A model generated the notes under the pieces. The model ran no database searches. It had not been told where the DNA came from and saw only the letters and a program-made list of their open reading frames with translations. From contig NZ_JAKRFN010000005.1 of the NCBI RefSeq assembly GCF_022348085.1, positions 186,001 through 250,000 on the forward strand: a stretch of DNA of 64,000 nucleotides, read 5' to 3'. Numbering within the stretch: position 1 is the first letter of the stretch; each line of letters starts with the position of its first letter. The stretch is from Mycobacterium sp. PSTR-4-N. GTDB taxonomy: Bacteria; Actinomycetota; Actinomycetes; Mycobacteriales; Mycobacteriaceae. The translations under genes and the position numbers were made by a program. Below are positions 58,700 through 64,000 of the stretch, in pieces.

Positions 58700-59434
58700 T
58701 CACGTGAGCAGAACCGGAACGGCGGTGTCGTCGAGGAGAGCCGACAGCCTCGCGGTGAGCAGGTCGTCGTCTCGGCCCGGGATCACCACGAGCTGGGCAG
58801 AGCGTGCCAGCGGCAGCAGCGCACTGCCGGGCTGACCGGTTCGGATGACGCGGTCCACCATGACGTCGGGGTACCGTCCGCTGTGATCGGCCAGACGTTC
58901 CGCAACCAGTGCGCATTCGCGGTCGCGCTGGTCGGCCCAGTCGATCGGACACCAGGCCGGTGACGGAAAGCTCAGCGCGCCCGGCTCTTTCCAGCAGTGC
59001 ACCGCTACCAGCGGTGCGGCTGCCAGGGAAGCGCTGGTGAACGCGGCCTCGATCGCGCCATGGTCGGCGACCGAACCCTCGACGGTGACGACGACCGGTG
59101 CGCCCGGGCGGGGTGTGTATCCCTCGGGTACGAGCGCTACCTCGAGATGGGGGAGCAGTGGGCCGACGAGCCGAGTGAGAGCGGGCCAGCGGCGCCGGTG
59201 TCTGGGTATCCCGATCGCCAGCAGGTGTACCGCCTCAGGCAGCTGCGCCAGCGCAGCAGCGGGATCGTGTGGATCGAAGGGCAGGCGTGTCGCGGGCCGT
59301 TGAGCGATCGCCGAGTCACGGGCCCACGCCACGGCGCCCGACACCGCGGTGCTTCCGTCGTCTGCGACGGCCGCCGGCGCATCGGCGGGTGAGGCGCCCC
59401 GGAATCGGGTGCCGTCGTCGGACAGTGTTGTCAT
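58700..59434 (-). CDS. Universal stress protein-like, degenerate
   Basis: The 244-residue protein from the ATG at 59434 (AGGAGG upstream) has a C-terminal UspA-like domain (APVVVTVEGSVADHGAIEAA, FTSASLAAAPLVAVHCWKEP, YPDVMVDRVIRTGQPGSALL, ARSAQLVVIPGRDDDLL). The usual ATP-binding G-x2-G-x9-G-S loop is missing; the corresponding segment is IPGRDDDLLTARLSALLDD. The first 100 residues look like a worn second domain. Operon downstream of the TDT exporter, 32 bp apart. Confidence 0.75.
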   Translation of the reverse strand: MTTLSDDGTRFRGASPADAPAAVADDGSTAVSGAVAWARDSAIAQRPATRLPFDPHDPAAALAQLPEAVHLLAIGIPRHRRRWPALTRLVGPLLPHLEVALVPEGYTPRPGAPVVVTVEGSVADHGAIEAAFTSASLAAAPLVAVHCWKEPGALSFPSPAWCPIDWADQRDRECALVAERLADHSGRYPDVMVDRVIRTGQPGSALLPLARSAQLVVIPGRDDDLLTARLSALLDDTAVPVLLT

Positions 59435-59466
59435 GTCTACCTCCTGGACGCGTGAGTTGTGAGATG

Positions 59467-60582
59467 TCAGCGAGGGCCGAGCAGTTCGCCGCGGATGCTG
59501 CCGTGAACGGTGCGTGTCGCCACCAGACACCACGTACCGAGCAGACACACGTAACCGATCACCGCCGCGACGCGCAGGGCCGGTAGTCCGGTGTGCAGCG
59601 CCAACTGCGTTGTGCCGGTGACGAATGTGCCAACGGGGAACGTCAGGCTCCACCACGTCAACGCGAACGGCATGCCCCGGCGCAGGGTTCGCACGGTCAG
59701 CGACGTCGCCAGCACGATCCACAACACGGCGAACCCCCACACGGGTACGCCGAAGAGAACCGCGAAGACCTGCAACCCGCCCGCGATCTGCGGATCGACG
59801 GCCAGTGCCGCGGTGCCGCCGAGGAGTCCCGCCGCGGTGATGGACTGGCCCAATGGGCCCAGCACGATCCACAGCGTGGCGACCCGCGCGGTGCCGGACG
59901 TCCCGTAGTGCACGAGCCTGCTCCAGATCATCGTGGTGATGATCAGCGCGGCGATCATCGACAGTCCGAACATCGCGAAGCAGGCGTAGAGCATGGTGGC
60001 GCGACCGGTCTGGCTGCCGATGTGCGGAATGAGCAGAGCCCCCGTCGCGGCCGACACCATCGGCGGCACCAGCGGCATGAGCCAGCCGCCGAAAGCGGCG
60101 TCGGGCCCGACGTCGTGCTGGGTGACCATCAGGAACGGGATGACGGCCGCGGTGATGAGTCCGCCTGCCGTACCGAGAATCCACAGCGTCCAATCGAGCC
60201 GCAGGGCGGCGTCGGCGCCGATGAGGTCGCCGCCGACCAGCAGCGCCCCGGCGCCGACCGTCAGCAGCGCCATGGGGGCGGCACCGTAGAAGTGCGCCAT
60301 GGCGGCGTTGCGCGCATGGCCGAGGGCGACGGCGGGGTGCCGCAGCCAGAACGAGCCGACCGCCACGATGAGCACGGCGAGCACTGCTGCAGCCAGCACC
60401 CAGACCACCTGAGCGAAGCCGCGCAGCCCCGGCACGTGGATCGGCAGGCTCGCTGCCGCGGTGGCGACGATCCCGGTTCCCATCACCGAGGCGAACCAGT
60501 TCGGTCCGACGTGGTGCAGCAGGGGTTTCGGCGCCTCGGTGACGTGGCCGGCCGGAGGGAGTGTGAGCGTGGATTGCTGCAT
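59467..60582 (-). CDS. TDT-family (TehA/SLAC1/Ssu1-like) membrane transporter
   Basis: The 371-residue protein from the ATG at 60582 has about ten helices (PNWFASVMGTGIVATAAASL; VVWVLAAAVLAVLIVAVGSF; GALLVGGDLIG; TLWILGTAGGLITAAVIPFL; VPVWGFAVLWIVLATSLTVR; ALTWWSLTFPVGTFVTGTTQ). The opening PNWFASVMGTGIV and the WWSLTFPVGTF segments are family hallmarks. The family includes the yeast sulfite pump Ssu1 and anion channels. Beside a sulfite oxidase and a LysR gene, sulfite efflux is the most economical guess. Confidence 0.87.
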   Translation of the reverse strand: MQQSTLTLPPAGHVTEAPKPLLHHVGPNWFASVMGTGIVATAAASLPIHVPGLRGFAQVVWVLAAAVLAVLIVAVGSFWLRHPAVALGHARNAAMAHFYGAAPMALLTVGAGALLVGGDLIGADAALRLDWTLWILGTAGGLITAAVIPFLMVTQHDVGPDAAFGGWLMPLVPPMVSAATGALLIPHIGSQTGRATMLYACFAMFGLSMIAALIITTMIWSRLVHYGTSGTARVATLWIVLGPLGQSITAAGLLGGTAALAVDPQIAGGLQVFAVLFGVPVWGFAVLWIVLATSLTVRTLRRGMPFALTWWSLTFPVGTFVTGTTQLALHTGLPALRVAAVIGYVCLLGTWCLVATRTVHGSIRGELLGPR

Positions 60583-60628
60583 GATTGTCACGGTAGGAGC
60601 TGGTGGCGCGGCTGAACAGCAATCAAGA

Positions 60629-60645
60629 CACAAACAGAATTTGTG
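60629..60645. promoter_or_regulatory. CACAAA-N5-TTTGTG dyad upstream of the transporter
   Basis: Perfect 6-bp arms with a 5-bp centre lie between the LysR stop (60652) and the TDT start (60582), in the size range of LysR-type binding sites. It may be the LysR site at a separate promoter for the exporter. Confidence 0.45.
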
Positions 60646-60651
60646 AGCCGA

Positions 60652-61578
60652 TCACTCGCTTCGATGGCGCCGGACAGTGGCGATGTGGCTCAGCAGGTCC
60701 CGTGCGGCACCCGCAGGGGGAGTGCTGGCACCCACCCACACCGCGCGCAGGGCGCGGCGGAGTTCGAGGCCGGCCACCTCGACGGCGCGCAGACGTCCGA
60801 GTTCGAGATCGTCGGCGACGGCCAGTCTGCTCAAGACAGCCGGTCCTGCGTCGGCCAGCACTGCTGCGCGGACGGCGGCGGCGCTGGACAGTTCGAGCGC
60901 TGGCGGGACCTGCTCGGCGTCGGTGGCGCGCCGAAGCGCGCTGGCGAGGAACTCCCTTGTGCCCGAACCCTTCTCGCGTGTCACCAACGCCGCTGCCGCG
61001 AGCTCGCCGGCGGAGATCGGCGCCGGCCGACGCGCCCACCTGTGTGCGGGTGGCACCACCACCACGAGGTCATCGTGGGCGACGGTGGTGCTGCGCAACG
61101 GTCGTGGCACCCCGGGGCTCTCGACGAAGCCGAGATCGGCTCGATCGTCACCGATGGCCGCGACCACCTGCTCGCTGTTGGCGGCGGTGAGGATGACATC
61201 CGGCGGCGTCACGCGCTGCCGGGTGACGCTGTCTCGCCAGCTGACCAGCCAGCGCGGCAGGAGTTGTTCGGCGATGGTCTGGCTCGCGGTGATCCGCAGC
61301 CGCGTCCTGCTGTCGTCGCGCAGCGTCGCGAGTCCCGCGTCGACCTCGTGGGCCACGGTCAGCAGGCGGTCTGCCCACTGGGCGGCGACCGCGCCCGCCG
61401 GGGTGAGACGAGACCCGGTCTTGCTGCGGATGACGAGGCGCACCCCCGTCTGCCGCTCGAGAGCAGCGATGCGCGCAGACACAGCCTGCTGAGTCAGCCC
61501 GCACTCCCGCCCCGCGCCGCTGAGGCTGCCGGTGCGGGCGATCGCGAGAAGGACCTCCAACGACGTGAGGTCGGGCAT
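60652..61578 (-). CDS. LysR-family transcriptional regulator
   Basis: The 308-residue protein from the ATG at 61578 has the LysR HTH (TSLEVLLAIARTGSLSGAGR, ECGLTQQAVSARIAALERQT, GVRLVIRSKTGSRLTPAG) and a substrate-binding domain (LRITASQTIAEQLLPRWLVS; DRADLGFVESPGVPRPLRST; AVRAAVLADAGPAVLSRLAV). It lies 28 bp after the sulfite oxidase gene and 69 bp before the exporter gene, so it probably controls one or both. The effector may be sulfite or a reduced-sulfur metabolite (inference). Confidence 0.9.
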   Translation of the reverse strand: MPDLTSLEVLLAIARTGSLSGAGRECGLTQQAVSARIAALERQTGVRLVIRSKTGSRLTPAGAVAAQWADRLLTVAHEVDAGLATLRDDSRTRLRITASQTIAEQLLPRWLVSWRDSVTRQRVTPPDVILTAANSEQVVAAIGDDRADLGFVESPGVPRPLRSTTVAHDDLVVVVPPAHRWARRPAPISAGELAAAALVTREKGSGTREFLASALRRATDAEQVPPALELSSAAAVRAAVLADAGPAVLSRLAVADDLELGRLRAVEVAGLELRRALRAVWVGASTPPAGAARDLLSHIATVRRHRSE

Positions 61579-61606
61579 TCTCGCGCTCAGCTGCACACGA
61601 TCGACC

Positions 61607-62674
61607 TTAAGGCGACGTGACGTGCACCGGGTGTGCAAGCACCGACTCGTGCATGTACCCGAGCTCATTCCAGGGGGTCCGGTCCGGTTGTACCGTGCCA
61701 CGGTTGTCGGTGGCGCGCACCCGCAGGACGTGCTCCCCAGGAGTCGCATCCCAGTGGAACTGCCAGCGCGCCCACACCCCGGCGGAGCCGGGCGAGGTGA
61801 TGGTGGCGGGCAGCCAAGGATCGTCGTCGATCCGGTACTGAACGCTGGTGACCCATCCTTCGCCGGCGAAGGCGCGACCGCGGATCACCTGAGCCCCCGC
61901 GGACAGGGTCGCCGGCCACGGGAGCTCGATGAGACTGGACAGCGCCGGCTCGGTGATGGCCGGGCCGCGGGCGGGACCGTCGGCATGCCGGTCAGGGCCG
62001 ATCAGCACGTAATCCTCGGTGTTCCAGGGCGTGTGGAGATGGCGGGTGCTGACCTCGAGACGGCCCAGCCACTTGATGCTCGCCGCGCCCAGCCAGCCGG
62101 ACACCACCACCCGGGCCGGAAAGCCGTGGTCGACGGGGAGGGGCTCCCCGTTCATGGCGATCGCGACGATCGTGTCATCGGCGAGCGCCTTGGCCAGCGG
62201 CAGCGGTCTGCGGGCTCGGATCTGGTCGAGGGACTCCGGCATCACTTCGACAGCGTCGTCGGTGAGATCTGCCGGTGCCAGCAGCTCGCGCAGCCGCACC
62301 CCGGTCCACTCCGCGGTGCTGATCGCCCCCCGCCCCCACTGAGTGCCCTCGAACGTGTGCTGCACTTCCTGTCCGAACAGTGCGCGGCGATTACCCGCGC
62401 ACTCCAAGGTCCGGATCATCGACACGAGGGGAAAGTCGTTGCACAACTGGGCATACGAGTACTCCAGCGGCGTTCGAGCGCCGTCACCGTCGACGCGAAG
62501 GGTCCAGGTGCCGGCGTCGATACGGGGTGACGGAGCATGGCTGCGGATGAAGAAGCGGTCGTTGGGTGTGATGTCGCCGAGCATCTGTGTCGGGTTGGTC
62601 CCGTAGTCGAGCCCGGTACCGGCGTCTTCCATCAGCTCTGCAGGTGTCGGCTTCACCACCGCGGATTCGCTCAC
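61607..62674 (-). CDS. Molybdopterin sulfite oxidase-family enzyme
   Basis: The 355-residue protein from the GTG at 62674 has the SUOX Mo-pterin domain (NDRFFIRSHAPSPRIDAGTW; TLECAGNRRALF with Cys92 as Mo ligand; GAISTAEWTGVRLREL; DHGFPARVVVSGWLGAASIK) and a Mo-co dimerisation domain (GWVTSVQYRIDDDPWLPATI; RVRATDNRGTVQPDRTPWN). It lacks the heme b5 domain of animal enzymes. No Tat signal is seen, so it may be cytosolic or exported by other means. It oxidises sulfite or a related oxoanion. TTG at 62716 is a possible longer start. Confidence 0.9.
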   Translation of the reverse strand: MSESAVVKPTPAELMEDAGTGLDYGTNPTQMLGDITPNDRFFIRSHAPSPRIDAGTWTLRVDGDGARTPLEYSYAQLCNDFPLVSMIRTLECAGNRRALFGQEVQHTFEGTQWGRGAISTAEWTGVRLRELLAPADLTDDAVEVMPESLDQIRARRPLPLAKALADDTIVAIAMNGEPLPVDHGFPARVVVSGWLGAASIKWLGRLEVSTRHLHTPWNTEDYVLIGPDRHADGPARGPAITEPALSSLIELPWPATLSAGAQVIRGRAFAGEGWVTSVQYRIDDDPWLPATITSPGSAGVWARWQFHWDATPGEHVLRVRATDNRGTVQPDRTPWNELGYMHESVLAHPVHVTSP

Positions 62675-62758
62675 TTCTGCAGGATAGGCCCGTGGCGGAT
62701 TTTGCCCAGACGGCAATCATCCTTGCCAGGGGTCTCGGGCGCTGGGCACGCTGAATCG

Positions 62759-63568
62759 ATGACAGACTCTTCCGGTCGGGCACATCTGCTACCCGACGCT
62801 GCGCTCTACGAACGCCTCGGCGAACCGCTGACCGCACAGTGCATTCCCCACGCATTCGAGGCGGTCGGCGGCATCGCTGCCGGCACCGAGGTGCTCGACG
62901 TCGCCTCCGGACCGGGCGGTCTGAGCGTGGCCGCGGCCGAGCTCGGTGCCCGCGTCGTGGCCACCGACATCTCCGAGGCCATGGTGGCGCGGGCGGCGCA
63001 GCGACTGGCGCCCCACCCGGCGTGCTCCGCGACCGTCATGGATGCGCAGGCGCTCGACATCGGCGACCACACCGTCGACATCGCCTTCTCGATGTTCGGC
63101 ATCATCAACCTGCCCGAGTGGCGCACCGCCCTGCGGGAAATGGCCCGGGTGACCCGCCCCGGTGGCCGCGGCTGCATCAGCAGCTGGAAGGACCCCCGAA
63201 CAGTCGGCTCGGTAGCGCTACTCGTCGAAGCGATGGCAGAGGTCTTTCCGGAACGCGAGCCGGTACCGCTACCCGAGGGCGTGCTGCTGGCTGCCGACGT
63301 CGATGCGCTGCATCGGGAGATGGCCGGGGCGGGCTTCCGCGACGTCACGGTCCGCCCGGTGCAGCTCACCTGGGCCGGTCCGACCATGGCGAGATTTCGC
63401 GCCGACATCGACGAGGTGTTCGGGTTCCTGCCGCCGTTCACGGGTCTGTCGCCGGAGGAACGCGAACGTCTGACTCCGGCACTGACTGCGGCGGCACAGC
63501 GCCGTGCAGGGGCCGACGGATCGTTGATTGTCGCCACCACGGCGCATCTCGCCGTGGGACGGGTCTGA
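62759..63568 (+). CDS. Class I SAM-dependent methyltransferase
   Basis: The 269-residue protein has a methyltransf_11-type core: EVLDVASGPGGLSVAAAELG (SAM motif I), VVATDISEAMVARAAQRLA, IAFSMFGIINLPEWRTALRE (motif IV region), ARVTRPGGRGCISSWKDPRT. It has no membrane segments. The substrate is unknown. Divergent from the sulfite oxidase gene and convergent with the terminal tetR gene. Confidence 0.88.
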   Translation: MTDSSGRAHLLPDAALYERLGEPLTAQCIPHAFEAVGGIAAGTEVLDVASGPGGLSVAAAELGARVVATDISEAMVARAAQRLAPHPACSATVMDAQALDIGDHTVDIAFSMFGIINLPEWRTALREMARVTRPGGRGCISSWKDPRTVGSVALLVEAMAEVFPEREPVPLPEGVLLAADVDALHREMAGAGFRDVTVRPVQLTWAGPTMARFRADIDEVFGFLPPFTGLSPEERERLTPALTAAAQRRAGADGSLIVATTAHLAVGRV

Positions 63569-63581
63569 CGCCCGCGGCCGA

Positions 63582-64000
63582 TCAGCCCGGGCGGGTCAGC
63601 GGCGCGGGCCAGTCGGCCGGGGCATCCGCCAGCGACGACGTGTCGGGCAGCGGGAGCGTGCACAACGCCGCCGCTTGCTTCGCGTGAATTCCGAAGGTGC
63701 GCAGCAGATGCCGCGCAACCTCGTCGACCGTGGCGTCGGCGTCACGATCGGGTCTTTCTCGCAGCAGTGTGGCCAGGCCGATCAGCGCGCCGCCGGCCAG
63801 CGCAAGTCCCACGTCGGGATCGGCGAGCGTGAAGCGGCCGGCGTCGATGGCCGCGGCGATGTCACGACGAGCGCGAGGAGACAGCCCGTGCTCGGAGAAG
63901 ATCAACGACCCGGCATTGGCCAGCAGCAGTGCCGCCTCCTGCGGTCGATGACGAAACAGCCTGCCGGCAAGGCGGAACCGCGTGACGAAAGCTTCCGCCG
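63582..64000 (-). CDS. TetR-family regulator, C-terminal part (cut by window edge)
   Basis: The visible C-terminal 139 codons read as a TetR ligand domain: an Arg-rich RFRLAGRLFRHRPQEAALLL segment, IFSEHGLSPRARRDIAAAID, LALAGGALIGLATLLRERPD, and ATVDEVARHLLRTFGI at the end. The N-terminal HTH lies beyond base 64000. Convergent with the methyltransferase gene. Confidence 0.75.
   Translation of the reverse strand, partial: AEAFVTRFRLAGRLFRHRPQEAALLLANAGSLIFSEHGLSPRARRDIAAAIDAGRFTLADPDVGLALAGGALIGLATLLRERPDRDADATVDEVARHLLRTFGIHAKQAAALCTLPLPDTSSLADAPADWPAPLTRPG

Noticed and set aside
58700..60622. Single 640-codon frame spanning Usp and much of the TDT gene
   Set aside because: Only the part from 59434 leftward reads as a Usp; the upstream portion is an antisense-type shadow of the TDT transporter in another frame.

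Overview
This 64 kb window is high-GC actinobacterial chromosome from a Mycobacterium/Mycolicibacterium-type organism. The evidence is the gene order of the left 12 kb (PadR regulator, DUF1707, DUF5318, ponA1, GT87 membrane glycosyltransferase, rpsF-ssb-rpsR-rplI, dnaB), which follows the known M. tuberculosis Rv0047c-Rv0058 order, together with an mmpS-mmpL pair, a 13E12-repeat protein, an Arr rifampin ADP-ribosyltransferase, frequent GTG starts and TANNNT -10 elements. Arr and the dense accessory gene content suggest a fast-growing environmental species; the species cannot be named from the sequence alone.

Layout. 1-9.5 kb: cell-envelope genes (ponA1, GT87, DUF1206, two small secreted proteins), then the S6-SSB-S18-L9 operon ending in a strong hairpin terminator. 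9.5-12.2 kb: a regulatory-rich leader (DnaA-box-like cluster, 18-bp palindrome, perfect LexA box), then dnaB, interrupted in its Walker A motif by a 270-residue class 3 intein. 12.2-17 kb: a MarR/RidA pair, then a TetR regulator and a four-gene flavoprotein cluster that share the operator TAGC-N3-GCTA. 17-23 kb: TetR/mmpS/mmpL efflux locus and a GAF-GGDEF diguanylate cyclase. 23-28.4 kb: TetR-controlled HdeD-like/epoxide-hydrolase-like/aldo-keto reductase operon, an XRE-type regulator and an MFS transporter. 28.4-34.2 kb: YaeQ, a LexA-boxed 13E12 protein, SDR/TetR pair, SnoaL-SDR operon facing a frameshifted MerR regulator. 34-43 kb: thioesterase, DUF218 lipoprotein, NmrA-like/ArsR/VOC/HchA carbonyl-stress group, TetR, AraC, PPOX protein, flavin oxidoreductase and PadR. 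43-47.8 kb: acidic secreted hydrolase, arr, coiled-coil secreted protein, CIA30 and DUF4174 proteins. 47.8-54.4 kb: glycerol locus, glpF-glpK-glpD facing an IclR regulator and a second glycerol kinase paralogue. 54.4-64 kb: OhrR-like regulator, DoxX-like protein, GH3 glucosidase, O-methyltransferase, universal stress protein, and a sulfite-handling group (TDT/Ssu1-like exporter, LysR, molybdopterin sulfite oxidase), then a methyltransferase and a TetR cut by the window edge.

Much of the accessory region is built from small modules of one regulator plus one to four enzymes, with readable operators in the gap between them. Several regulator genes look leaderless: a TANNNT lies about 7 nt before the start codon and no Shine-Dalgarno is visible. 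No tRNA, rRNA, CRISPR array, insertion sequence or prophage was seen; the only mobile-type element is the DnaB intein. All family names come from reading the translated sequences, not from database searches.
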